This document shows, one piece after another, positions 27,939 through 35,435 of a DNA stretch of 64,000 bases. The position numbers and the translations under genes are program-made. The number at the start of each line of letters is the position of its first letter. Position 1 is the first letter of the stretch. Below the pieces are notes generated by a model. It had not been told where the DNA came from, made no database searches, and worked only from the letters and a program-made list of their open reading frames with translations. This DNA comes from Paragemmobacter amnigenus (GTDB lineage Bacteria; Pseudomonadota; Alphaproteobacteria; Rhodobacterales; Rhodobacteraceae), in contig NZ_JAAATX020000007.1 in assembly GCF_009908265.2 (NCBI RefSeq), positions 202,546 to 266,545 of the forward strand, read 5' to 3'.

Positions 27939-27952
27939 TTGACATGCATCAA
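27939..27952. promoter_or_regulatory. FNR/FnrL binding site upstream of hemA
   Basis: TTGACATGCATCAA matches the FNR consensus TTGAT-N4-ATCAA at nine of the ten defined positions. Its centre is about 138 bases before the hemA ATG and its 3' edge is 46 bases past the stop of the upstream gene, in the only space where the hemA promoter can be. If activation is from about -41, transcription would start near 27904. FnrL control of hemA is established in Rhodobacter; here it is inferred from the box. Confidence 0.8.
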
Positions 27953-27997
27953 TACGGCAAGAGGGCAAGCGTTCCTTCGCGGGCAGAGATGGGGCAG

Positions 27998-28549
27998 TCA
28001 GTCGGCAATGGCAACGGCGCAATCCGTCGCGGCAGGCTGGCGGGCGGTGCAGGCCGCCACGGCCTCGTCCGCGCTGGCGCCGATCCCCCAGGAGCCGGTC
28101 GCGGCGGAAATGGCCAGCGCGCCGGAGTAATTGGCAAAATCCTCGGACGCAGAGGCGGAAAGCTGGACGGGCCGCGCCTCCCATCCTTCGGGGCGGACGA
28201 CGGCCACGATGACACATTCTGCCGCGCCCTTCTTCTTGGCGTTGCATTGCGACAGGGCGACGGCGGTTGCCGCCTCGACCGTGTGGTGGTTGGCAGCGGC
28301 CATCGTCGCCTCGGACATCAGCCCCTCGTCGGGAGAGATGGCGATGGCGGCGTAATAGGGTTGGTCCTTGGCGACCATCTCGAGCATCTTGGCCTGATCC
28401 TTAGGCAGGACGTCGCCTGCCGACATCTCGACCTCGGCCGGACGCGGGGGATAGAGCATCTGGGCCGCCTGATCGCCCGTCACGGTCTGGGCGGCGGCGG
28501 GCAGGACCGGCAGCAGCGCCGCAAGAATGGCGGTTGTGATGCGGGACAT
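27998..28549 (-). CDS. Exported conserved protein upstream of hemA
   Basis: A 183-residue protein with a signal peptide (residues 1-20; ITTAILAALLPVLPAAAQ). The mature part has three cysteines (ALSQCNAKKKGAAEC, then VAACTARQPAATDCAVAI near the end) and the repeat-like motif ALAISAATGSWGIGASADEAVAAC, which resembles DUF4189-type periplasmic domains, though this match is weak. Similar proteins next to hemA are sometimes labelled as aminolevulinate synthases; it has no such fold or PLP motif. Role unknown. The gene is co-directional with hemA but a promoter with an FNR box lies between them. Confidence 0.7.
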   Translation of the reverse strand: MSRITTAILAALLPVLPAAAQTVTGDQAAQMLYPPRPAEVEMSAGDVLPKDQAKMLEMVAKDQPYYAAIAISPDEGLMSEATMAAANHHTVEAATAVALSQCNAKKKGAAECVIVAVVRPEGWEARPVQLSASASEDFANYSGALAISAATGSWGIGASADEAVAACTARQPAATDCAVAIAD

Positions 28550-28675
28550 GGGACAAGCTCCTTCAACAGATCCGGCAGATATCTGGGCGTCGTCTTAGCG
28601 CGACCTGCGGGCTCTGGACAGGGGCAGATGTGCTGTTAGGGTCGGCCCGCCCATCACTTTCAGGAGACGCAGAAG

Positions 28676-30049
28676 ATGACACTCGACGCCGTGCTTGCCC
28701 GTATCGACGCGGACCTTCCGCAGGCGCTGGAGCGGTTGATGGCGCTGCTCCGCATCCCGTCGGTGTCGACCGATCCCGCCTACAAGGGCGATTGCGCCCG
28801 CGCGGCGGAGTGGCTGGCAGAGGAGTTGCGGGGGCTGGGCTTCGACGCGGCAAGCCGTCCGACGCCGGGGCATCCGATGGTGGTGGGACATGGCGGCAGC
28901 GGTGGGCGGCATCTGCTGTTCTACGGGCATTACGACGTGCAACCCGTTGATCCGCTTGAACTTTGGGCGCGCGATCCCTTTGATCCCGCAATCGAGGAAA
29001 CGCCGAAGGGCCGCGTGATCCGCGCGCGGGGATCGTCGGATGACAAGGGGCAGCTGATGACCTTCATCGAGGCCTGCCGCGCGTGGAAGGCGGTGCATGG
29101 CAACCTGCCCTGCAAGCTGACGATCTTTCTGGAGGGCGAGGAGGAATCGGGTTCTCCGTCGCTGATCCCCTTCATGCAGGACAATGCGGCCGAGTTGCGT
29201 GCGGACCTTGCGCTGATCTGCGACACGGGCCTGTTCGAGGATGCGGTGCCTGCGATCACCACTATGCTGCGCGGGTTGGCGAAAAGTGAATTCACCGTCC
29301 GTGCCGCGGATCGCGACCTGCATTCGGGGATGTATGGCGGGCTGGCGCGCAATCCGATCCATGTGATGACGCGGCTGCTGGCGGGGTTGCATGATGACGA
29401 GGGGCGCGTGCAGGTGCCCGGATTCTATGACGATGTGGCCGAGTTGCCGGATGCCTTGCGGTCGCAATGGCAGGCGCTGGCCTTTGACCATGCGAAATAT
29501 CTGGGGGATGTGGGGCTTTCCCTTCCCGCGGGCGAGGTGGACCGCACGCCGCTGGAGATGATCTGGTCGCGGCCCACGGCCGAGGTGAACGGGGTCTGGG
29601 GCGGCTATACCGGCGCGGGGTTCAAGACCGTGCTGCCGTCCGAGGCCCATGCGAAGGTGAGCTTCCGTCTGGTGTCGCGGCAGGACCCCGAAAAAGTGCT
29701 CAAGTCGTTCAGATCATGGGCCGAATCGCGGATTCCGGCGGATTGCGAGATCCTCTGGCATGACGGCATCGAAGGCTCGCCCGCCAGCGTGATGGAGATC
29801 GGCGATCCCGCCTTCGAGGCGGCGCGGCAGGCGCTGGGTGACGAATGGGGGCGCGCGGCGGCCTTTGTCGGGTCGGGCGGGTCGATCCCGATTGCGGGAT
29901 ATTTCAAGTCGGTGCTGGGGATGGATGCGATGCTGATCGGCTTTGGCCGCGATGACGACCAGATCCATTCCCCGAACGAGAAATATGATCTTGAGTGTTT
30001 CCACAAGGGCATCCGGTCCTGGGCCCGCGTGCTGGAGCGGCTGCAATGA
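28676..30049 (+). CDS. M20 family dipeptidase
   Basis: A 457-residue zinc dipeptidase of the M20 family. The first metal-binding block is YGHYDVQP (H85 and D87) after an N-terminal helical segment, and the second is GSSDDKGQL, which includes the bridging aspartate. The catalytic glutamate pair is in LEGEEESGSPSL (about residue 155), and a histidine in DRDLHSGMYGG lies in the dimerisation insert. No signal peptide, so it acts in the cytosol on peptides. It overlaps a GNAT acetyltransferase by ATGA. The peptide specificity is unknown. Confidence 0.92.
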   Translation: MTLDAVLARIDADLPQALERLMALLRIPSVSTDPAYKGDCARAAEWLAEELRGLGFDAASRPTPGHPMVVGHGGSGGRHLLFYGHYDVQPVDPLELWARDPFDPAIEETPKGRVIRARGSSDDKGQLMTFIEACRAWKAVHGNLPCKLTIFLEGEEESGSPSLIPFMQDNAAELRADLALICDTGLFEDAVPAITTMLRGLAKSEFTVRAADRDLHSGMYGGLARNPIHVMTRLLAGLHDDEGRVQVPGFYDDVAELPDALRSQWQALAFDHAKYLGDVGLSLPAGEVDRTPLEMIWSRPTAEVNGVWGGYTGAGFKTVLPSEAHAKVSFRLVSRQDPEKVLKSFRSWAESRIPADCEILWHDGIEGSPASVMEIGDPAFEAARQALGDEWGRAAAFVGSGGSIPIAGYFKSVLGMDAMLIGFGRDDDQIHSPNEKYDLECFHKGIRSWARVLERLQ

Positions 30050-30489
30050 CCGTGGTGATCCGTGACGCGGGCCCCGCGGACGAGGCGGCATGGCGCGGGC
30101 TGTGGCAGCAATACCTTGATTTCTATGAGGTCACGCTGGCCCCCGAGGTGACGGCGGCGACCTGGGCGCGACTGATGGACCCCGACAGCCCAGTCAAGGT
30201 GCGGCTGGCCTTTGACGGGGGGAAGATGGTCGGATTCGCCATCCACCTGCACCATCCGTCGACATGGGTGATCGGGGATGACTGCTATCTGGAGGACCTG
30301 TTCCTTGCGCCCGAGGCGCGGGGCAAGCGGATCGGCAAGCGGTTGATGAACGACCTGATCAAGCTGGCCCGTGCGCGGGGGTGGCAGCGGCTGTACTGGC
30401 ACACCGACGAGGAAAACGCGGTTGCGCGGCGGCTTTATGACCGCTTCGTCAAGACGGACGGGCATGTGCGGTACCGCATGACGCTCTGA
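30046..30489 (+). CDS. GNAT family N-acetyltransferase
   Basis: A 147-residue acetyl-CoA-dependent N-acyltransferase. The acetyl-CoA pyrophosphate-binding motif is LFLAPEARGKRIGKRLMNDL (about residues 85-104), and the C-terminal ENAVARRLYDRFVKTDGHVR matches motif B of the family. The ATG overlaps the last codon of the dipeptidase gene, so the two are co-translated. The substrate is unknown; proximity to a dipeptidase suggests an amino acid or peptide, but this is only context. Confidence 0.87.
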   Translation: MTVVIRDAGPADEAAWRGLWQQYLDFYEVTLAPEVTAATWARLMDPDSPVKVRLAFDGGKMVGFAIHLHHPSTWVIGDDCYLEDLFLAPEARGKRIGKRLMNDLIKLARARGWQRLYWHTDEENAVARRLYDRFVKTDGHVRYRMTL

Positions 30490-30643
30490 CCGTTAAGGGC
30501 GCGATATTCCAACGGCTTGGCGGTGCTTGGTCGTGCCGCCCGCCGTGCAGGCGGCTGTGCCGCAGGCTGTACATACGCAGCGCACGGTCGCAAAGGGGCG
30601 GGGATGGTGAACGGACGCCCCGCCGCGCAGCGGCAGCTTGCCT

Positions 30644-30859
30644 TCAGGCCAGCGCCTTGCGCGCCAGTTTGGCGGCCAGCAGCAGGAAGGGCAGACCGTG
30701 CAGCAGGAGGTCGAAGATATCGACAGGGCGCGTCAGGCTGCCCGCCGCCAGCATCTTGAGCTTTTCCCAGATATGCGGTTCGGGAAAGAACGGCGCGAGG
30801 CCCAGCGTCAGCGCGGCGAGGATCACGAGGTTCAGGGGAATCTGGTCGAGAAGATGCAT
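30644..30859 (-). CDS. Small two-helix membrane protein
   Basis: A 71-residue protein with two hydrophobic segments, LNLVILAALTLGLAPFF (about residues 9-25) and LLLHGLPFLLLAAKLARKAL (about 52-70), joined by a loop PEPHIWEKLKMLAAGSLTRP. It has no enzymatic motif. Similar short Rhodobacteraceae proteins are sometimes labelled RND transporter, which its size does not support. The ATG at 30859 is chosen because CGGAG lies seven bases upstream; that site is paired inside a hairpin (30865-30883). Confidence 0.65.
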   Translation of the reverse strand: MHLLDQIPLNLVILAALTLGLAPFFPEPHIWEKLKMLAAGSLTRPVDIFDLLLHGLPFLLLAAKLARKALA

Positions 30860-30864
30860 CGAAG

Positions 30865-30883
30865 GCTCCGGTCTTTGCGGAGC
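30865..30883 (-). promoter_or_regulatory. Hairpin burying the ribosome site of the small membrane protein
   Basis: On the transcript, GCTCCG, loop CAAAGAC, then CGGAGC: a 6-bp perfect stem whose right arm contains the GGAG ribosome-binding sequence 5 bases before the AUG. This could limit translation until melted (thermometer-like or regulator-dependent). Only the base-pairing is seen. Confidence 0.4.
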
Positions 30884-30920
30884 GGTATCAGACATTCATC
30901 TTCTTGCATCTGTGGTGAAG

Positions 30921-30997
30921 TGGCGCGGTTGACGGGGCTCGAACCCGCGACCCCCGGCGTGACAGGCCGGTACTCTAACCGACTGAGCTACAACCGC
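30921..30997 (-). tRNA. tRNA-Asp (GTC), copy 1
   Basis: A 77-base tRNA with encoded CCA (TGG at 30921-30923). The acceptor stem GCGGTTG/CAACCGC and the anticodon loop CTGTCAC, anticodon GTC, are clear, and the T-arm contains GGGTTCGAGCCCC. It is identical to the copy 27 bases upstream at 31025-31101 and likely in one transcript with it. Confidence 0.95.
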
Positions 30998-31024
30998 GCT
31001 GGTCACATTCGGGGAAGCGGGCGG

Positions 31025-31101
31025 TGGCGCGGTTGACGGGGCTCGAACCCGCGACCCCCGGCGTGACAGGCCGGTACTCTAACCGACTGAGCTACAACCG
31101 C
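31025..31101 (-). tRNA. tRNA-Asp (GTC), copy 2
   Basis: Identical in sequence to the copy at 30921-30997 (acceptor GCGGTTG/CAACCGC, anticodon GTC, CCA encoded at 31025-31027). The 27-base spacer and identical sequence indicate a tandem duplication or conversion; both would be made from one precursor. Confidence 0.95.
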
Positions 31102-31193
31102 GTGTCCGCCGCCCAGCTTCCCGAACGTGAGGGGGTATTACGGAAGGGCGCGGGCGGCGTCAAGCGACCTTTGGGGAAATTTATTGCGAGCAG

Positions 31194-31260
31194 GCAGGAT
31201 GGGCAAAATTGTCCGTCCTACGGGCGCGGTTTGCAGGATGGGCAATATTGCCCATCCTAC
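31194..31260. repeat. Two tandem REP-like palindromes
   Basis: Unit 1 (31194-31221) is an imperfect palindrome around GGGCAAAATTGTCC. Unit 2 (31233-31260) contains the perfect 22-bp palindrome with left arm GGATGGGCAAT, both flanked by GCAGG and CCTAC. Both units begin GCAGGATGGGCAA and end CCTACGGG; unit 2 ends inside the stop codon of the pirin gene. They look like short dispersed palindromic repeats sitting between pirin and the tRNA-Asp genes; the number of copies in the genome is unknown. Confidence 0.7.
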
Positions 31261-32189
31261 GGGGCAGGGATGAATTCGCCGTCGTCGCCGGGCGGCAGGC
31301 GGAAACGGCCATGCGCCCAGTCGCCTGCGCGCCATGCCTCTTTCGCGGCCTCGATCCGTTCCTTGGAAGAGGCCACGAAGTTCCACCAGATGTGGCGCGG
31401 GCCGTCCATCGTGGCCCCGCCCAGCAGCATGAGCCGCGCACCTTCGCCGCCTGCGCGGACCGAGACGCGGTCACCGGGGCGGAACACCAGCATCTGGCCC
31501 GCCGGGAAGGTCTGGCCCGCCACCGTCACCTCGCCGCCAAGGACGTAGACGCCGCGATCCTCGTGATCGTCCGGCAGGGGGATGGCGGCATGCGGGGCAA
31601 GGGTGGCGTCGGCATAGAAGACCTCGGACGGGGTGTCGACGTCGACGCGTTCGCCCCAGGCGTGGCCGAGGATCAGGCGGACCTGCTTCCCCTCGCCCTC
31701 GAGCTCGGGCAGCATGGTTTGGGGGGCGTGGAGGAAGGCGGCGGGGTCGTCCTCGTGCTTTTGCGGCAGGGCGAGCCATGTCTGGAGACCGAACAGCCCG
31801 TGGGGCTGTGCGCGCAGGGGGCCGTCGGTGCGTTCGGAATGGGTGATGCCATGGCCCGCCATCATCAGGTTGACGGCGCCCGGTTCGATCCACTGGTCGG
31901 TGCCGAGACTGTCGCGGTGATGGAGCCGCCCCTTGAGCAGATAGGTCACGGTCGCCAGCCCGATATGCGGGTGGGGGCGCACGTCGATGCCCTGCCCCGT
32001 CAGGAATTCCGCCGGTCCCATCTGGTCGAAGAAGATGAAAGGGCCGACCATCTGGCGCTGGACCGAGGGCAGCGCCCGCCGCACCTCGAACCCGCCAAGG
32101 TCGCGGGCGCGGGGCACGATGACGGCAGCGATCGAGTCGACGGCGTCGCCGATCGGGATGGTGGGGTCAAGGGCGGGGTTCCAGCTCAT
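31257..32189 (-). CDS. Pirin family protein
   Basis: A 310-residue bicupin pirin. The N-terminal cupin holds the metal-binding histidines RPHPHIGLATVTYLLKG (about residues 60-77) and the conserved MMAGHGITHSERTDG near residue 110; the C-terminal pirin_C domain contains YVLGGEVTVAGQTFPAGQML and the end HIWWNFVASSKERIEAAKE. Pirins include quercetinase-like dioxygenases; the substrate here is unknown. Its TAG stop codon is supplied by the edge of the palindromic repeat at 31233-31260, so the C-terminus may have been altered by insertion. No neighbours on the same strand define the pathway. Confidence 0.88.
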   Translation of the reverse strand: MSWNPALDPTIPIGDAVDSIAAVIVPRARDLGGFEVRRALPSVQRQMVGPFIFFDQMGPAEFLTGQGIDVRPHPHIGLATVTYLLKGRLHHRDSLGTDQWIEPGAVNLMMAGHGITHSERTDGPLRAQPHGLFGLQTWLALPQKHEDDPAAFLHAPQTMLPELEGEGKQVRLILGHAWGERVDVDTPSEVFYADATLAPHAAIPLPDDHEDRGVYVLGGEVTVAGQTFPAGQMLVFRPGDRVSVRAGGEGARLMLLGGATMDGPRHIWWNFVASSKERIEAAKEAWRAGDWAHGRFRLPPGDDGEFIPAP

Positions 32190-32558
32190 CGCGGCCTCCG
32201 GTGGTTGGGCAGGACCAAGATAGGCGCAACGGGCGCGCGGGTCACCCGCCCCTGCGCGCGCGCCCTCTGTGCGGCAGGGCACAGGGCAGAGAATCAGCCG
32301 CGCAAGGCGGAACGGGCGGGACACGGGTGGCGGGCAGAGCGTGGATGAAACGGCAAGCGGTTGATTTCACGCGATTTTGGCGGAGCGCACAGCAGAGTCG
32401 GGGGCGTATCAACCCCCGACGCGGCGGGGGGTTCCGGAAATTATCCTTTTGACAGGCTGTCGCCGCAGGTCGCAGGCTTGCGGCGTCTGATCCTGTCCAA
32501 TCGTGGCCGGACGGGGGGCTTTCCCCTGCCCCGCCGCCCCATCCGGAGTGATGATCCC
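32190..32558. other. 369-base intergenic region with two hairpins
   Basis: Contains GTCGGGGG-loop-CCCCCGAC (32397-32420, 8-bp stem) and CGCCGCA-loop-TGCGGCG (32461-32485, 7-bp stem), plus a perfect TTGACA at 32449-32454 without a good -10 partner. It separates the divergent pirin and small secreted protein genes. I see no gene in it. Confidence 0.5.
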
Positions 32559-32759
32559 ATGACCAAGACCCGTGCCGCCCTCCTTGCCGCCACGCTGGGC
32601 CTGACGGCCCTGCCCGCCCTTGCCGGCGGCTATGCCGAACCGGTGATGGAGCCCGTGATGGAACCCGCCGTGGTGGAGCAGAACACATCGAGCTCGGCCG
32701 GCGGGATCGTCGTGCCGCTGCTGCTGCTTCTGGTGATCGCGGCGGCGGTGTCGAACTAG
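32559..32759 (+). CDS. Small exported protein with C-terminal membrane helix
   Basis: A 66-residue protein: signal peptide to about residue 22 (ALLAATLGLTALPALA), a short repeat EPVMEPVMEPAV, then VVPLLLLLVIAAAVSN as a C-terminal hydrophobic end. The ATG at 32559 has CCGGAG about 10 bases upstream; a minimal ATG-ATC-CCA-TGA mini-frame lies just before it. Unrecognised family. It converges with the class-III aminotransferase gene, overlapping it by four bases at its end. Confidence 0.6.
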   Translation: MTKTRAALLAATLGLTALPALAGGYAEPVMEPVMEPAVVEQNTSSSAGGIVVPLLLLLVIAAAVSN

Positions 32760-34063
32760 ACCCCGGCCCGCAGGATACGGTCGAGACGGTCGAGGAAGAA
32801 ATCGACATTCTCGGCCGAAAAGACCAGCGGAGGGCGGATCTTCAGCACATGCCCCTTGGGGCCGGTGGCGGATATGAGGATCCGCTCCTCGCGCAGGCGG
32901 TTGACCAGACGCGCGGCGCGGTCGCGGTCGGGTTGCCCACCGGTGACGATGTCGAGCCCGAGGAAAAGACCGGCCGAGCGGATGTCGCCAAGCGCATCGT
33001 GGCACGCGGCAAGCCCTTCCAGACCGTCATGGAACAGCCGCCCCGTGCGGGCGGCGTTCTGCATGAGCCCTTCATCCTCGATCACGCCCAGCACGGCATT
33101 GGCCGTGGCGGCGGCCACGGCATTGCCGCCGAAGGTGTTGAAATAGCGCGCCTTTGCGCCGAATTCCGCCACGACGTCGGGGCGCAGGACAAGGCCCGCG
33201 ACGGGATAGCCGTTGCCCATCGGCTTGCCCAGGCTGACCATGTCGGGGATCACGCCGTGGCGCTGGAATCCCCACATGGCGGCCCCCGTGCGGCCAAAGC
33301 CGGGCTGCACCTCGTCGGCGATGAACAGCCCGCCCGCGCGGCGGATGGCGGCGGCGGCGGGGGCGAGGAAGCCCGCAGGATCGGCAAAGACCCCGTCCGA
33401 GGAAAAGATCGTGTCGACGATCAGGACGGCAGGGCGGATGCCGTGGGCGGTCATGTCGGCAATGGCGGCCTCGACATTGGCGGTGAAGGTGGCGGCGGGA
33501 TCGCCCTGCCGCGCATCGGGGGCGGGGATGATGCGGATATGGTCGCCTCCCGCCACGGCGGGGCCGAGCGAGGGCGAGAATTCCGCCACCGACGCCGTGA
33601 CGCCGTGATAGGCGTTCTCCGTCACGATGATCCCCGTCCCGCCCGTGGCCGCGCGGGCAAGGCGGAGGGCCAGATCATTCGCCTCGGACCCTGTGCAGGT
33701 GAACATGACATGGCCCAGTTCCGGCGGGAAATGCGCGAGCAGCCGTTCGGCATAGTCCAGCACGCCGTCATGCAGATAGCGCGTATGGCTGGCCAGACGC
33801 GCGGCCTGATCGGCCATGGCCGCCACCACGCGCGGGTGGCAATGCCCGACCGAGGCCACGTTGTTGTAGGTGTCCAGATAGGCGTTGCCCTCGGGGTCAT
33901 AGAGCCAGACGCCCTGCCCGCGCACCAGATGGACGGGGGTTTCGTAGAACAGCCGGTAGGCGGGGCCGAGCAGGCGCTGGCGGCGGGTCACCATCGCCTC
34001 TTCCCGCGGGGAGAGGTGGCCCTGACCGGGGACGAAGGCATTGGGCATGGTGTCGCGCGACAT
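32756..34063 (-). CDS. Class III aminotransferase-fold enzyme (AGXT2L/phospho-lyase-like)
   Basis: A 435-residue PLP enzyme of class III. Visible motifs are GVWLYDPEGNAYLDTYNNVA, FTCTGSEANDLALRLARAAT, LFIADEVQPGFGRTG and the lysine motif MVSLGKPMGNGYPVAGL, whose lysine forms the Schiff base. It is directly downstream of an aminoglycoside-phosphotransferase-type kinase (34078-35103), 14 bases apart. Kinase plus AGXT2L-type enzyme is the pattern of hydroxylysine or ethanolamine phosphate catabolism, in which the enzyme is a phospho-lyase rather than a transaminase. The fold is certain; the reaction is inferred from context. Confidence 0.85.
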   Translation of the reverse strand: MSRDTMPNAFVPGQGHLSPREEAMVTRRQRLLGPAYRLFYETPVHLVRGQGVWLYDPEGNAYLDTYNNVASVGHCHPRVVAAMADQAARLASHTRYLHDGVLDYAERLLAHFPPELGHVMFTCTGSEANDLALRLARAATGGTGIIVTENAYHGVTASVAEFSPSLGPAVAGGDHIRIIPAPDARQGDPAATFTANVEAAIADMTAHGIRPAVLIVDTIFSSDGVFADPAGFLAPAAAAIRRAGGLFIADEVQPGFGRTGAAMWGFQRHGVIPDMVSLGKPMGNGYPVAGLVLRPDVVAEFGAKARYFNTFGGNAVAAATANAVLGVIEDEGLMQNAARTGRLFHDGLEGLAACHDALGDIRSAGLFLGLDIVTGGQPDRDRAARLVNRLREERILISATGPKGHVLKIRPPLVFSAENVDFFLDRLDRILRAGV

Positions 34064-34077
34064 GGGCAGGTGTTCCT

Positions 34078-35103
34078 TCAGGGGCAGGCGGCGGCAAGGG
34101 CGGTGGTGACGGCGGCGCGGTCGAGACGGGCAAAGGCCGCAAGCCCTGCGCGGGCCGAGGGAAGGTTGCGCAGGATATAGGCGGCGTTTTCCGGATAGCG
34201 GGCGGCGCGGAAGGCGGTGATCGTCACCGTCGTGACCATCCGCGCGGCGACGAGGTCGAAGAGCAGGTCACGCTCGGCCCCCGTCAGCGGGTCGGTGGCG
34301 TGCCATGCGGCGGCAAAGTCGCACAGGCTGTCGAGCGCGGCGTCGGGGTCGATCCGGTAAGAGGCCGCGATGGCAAGGTCACAGACCAGCGGCGTGCGGA
34401 CCATGTCGCCGAAATCGAGGATTCCCGTGACGCGGTCGGGATCGGCGGGATCGCCAAGGACATTGTGCGGGTTCAGGTCGCCATGCACGATCTGCCAGCG
34501 CAGGGCGGGCAGCGCGGGGGCGACACGGGCGTCGAAGCGGTCGAGCGCGGCGGTGGCCAGCGCGCGCAGGTCGGGGTCGGCCACATGCGGCAGGAGGGGG
34601 CGCAGGCGCGCGGCGTGGCGGATGTCCCATTGCAGCACATGGTCCGCCGCCGGATCGGACAGCCCGCGCAGCGCCCGCGCCAGACGCGCCCCCAGCCTGG
34701 CCAGCGCCCTGCCCTGCGCGCGGCCCTGCAGCAGGCCCGCCAGCGGCGCGCCGTCCAGCCATGTGATGACGCGCATCAGATGGCCTTCGGGCAGGTCCAC
34801 ATCATCCGCCCCCGTCCGCGTGGCGATGACGCGCGGGATGGGCAGCGTCGCATCCGCCGCCGCCGCATGGCGCAGCGCGCGGTTCTGGAAGCGCGTCAGC
34901 GCGCGGGGTTCGGCGGCATTGGCGATCTTGACCGTAAAGCGCCCCTGCGCCGCATCGAGACGGAGGTTCTGGTCCCGCTCCGAGGTCAGCGGGGCCAGCG
35001 TGCCGGACAGGCCCCAATGCGCCGCCAGAAGTTCTGCCACGCGGTCGGGGGACAGCGCGGGGGGCGGGCTGTCCAGAAGCGGGCCGAGGTCTGTGCTGGT
35101 CAT
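34078..35103 (-). CDS. APH-fold small-molecule kinase (hydroxylysine-kinase-like)
   Basis: A 341-residue aminoglycoside-phosphotransferase-fold kinase. The Brenner-type catalytic motif is IVHGDLNPHNVLGD (about residue 200) and the metal-binding motif is GILDFGDMVRTPLVCDLAIA. The N-terminal lobe contains LTSERDQNLRLDAAQGRFTV with a glycine-poor nucleotide loop. It resembles hydroxylysine/homoserine-type kinases more than drug-resistance enzymes, and is co-transcribed with a class III phospho-lyase-like gene. A phosphorylated amino alcohol passed to the lyase is the natural reading but not proven. Confidence 0.85.
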   Translation of the reverse strand: MTSTDLGPLLDSPPPALSPDRVAELLAAHWGLSGTLAPLTSERDQNLRLDAAQGRFTVKIANAAEPRALTRFQNRALRHAAAADATLPIPRVIATRTGADDVDLPEGHLMRVITWLDGAPLAGLLQGRAQGRALARLGARLARALRGLSDPAADHVLQWDIRHAARLRPLLPHVADPDLRALATAALDRFDARVAPALPALRWQIVHGDLNPHNVLGDPADPDRVTGILDFGDMVRTPLVCDLAIAASYRIDPDAALDSLCDFAAAWHATDPLTGAERDLLFDLVAARMVTTVTITAFRAARYPENAAYILRNLPSARAGLAAFARLDRAAVTTALAAACP

Positions 35104-35167
35104 GCGGGGCCGTCCTGTTGCTGGCGGCCAGTTTCAGCAGGGATTTGCGGCAAAGGAAAGGGGGAGA

Positions 35168-35243
35168 TGGTGGGTGGTGAGGGACTCGAACCCCCGACAT
35201 TCTCGGTGTAAGCGAGACGCTCTACCAACTGAGCTAACCACCC
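35168..35243 (-). tRNA. tRNA-Val (TAC)
   Basis: A 76-base tRNA with encoded CCA (TGG at 35168-35170), acceptor GGGTGGT/ACCACCC, D-arm TAGCTCAGTTGGTAGAGC and anticodon loop CTTACAC, giving anticodon TAC. It is followed on the same strand, upstream, by tRNA-Val(CAC), so the two may form one transcript. Confidence 0.95.
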
Positions 35244-35311
35244 GACGGGGCGGGGTTTATCCCAAGGGGCGGGCGGGCGGCAAGTACAAAGCGGCGCGGG
35301 CCGGAAAGACA

Positions 35312-35338
35312 AAAGGCGCTGTCTGCGACAGCGCCTTT
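35312..35338 (-). terminator. Perfect 12-bp hairpin downstream of tRNA-Val(CAC)
   Basis: AAAGGCGCTGTC, TGC, GACAGCGCCTTT: a 12-bp stem, with a T-rich tail TTTTGTCTTT in the minus-strand transcript. This is a clear rho-independent terminator of the tRNA-Val(CAC) and HU-like unit, 10 bases past the tRNA end. Confidence 0.85.
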
Positions 35339-35347
35339 GCCTGATGA

Positions 35348-35422
35348 TGGTGGGCGATAACGGATTTGAACCGCTGACATCTTCGATGTGAACGAAGCGC
35401 TCTACCGCTGAGCTAATCGCCC
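35348..35422 (-). tRNA. tRNA-Val (CAC)
   Basis: A 75-base tRNA with encoded CCA (TGG at 35348-35350): acceptor GGGCGAT/ATCGCCC, anticodon stem CTTCG/CGAAG with loop TTCACAT, anticodon CAC. It lies 13 bases after the HU-like gene and before a strong terminator, so it may be processed from that mRNA. Confidence 0.95.
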
Positions 35423-35435
35423 GATGGCGCGGTGT

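Noticed and set aside
32756..35103. Aminoglycoside resistance gene
   Set aside because: The APH-fold kinase is core-type, next to a PLP enzyme, and resembles hydroxylysine/homoserine-type kinases, so a resistance label would be misleading.
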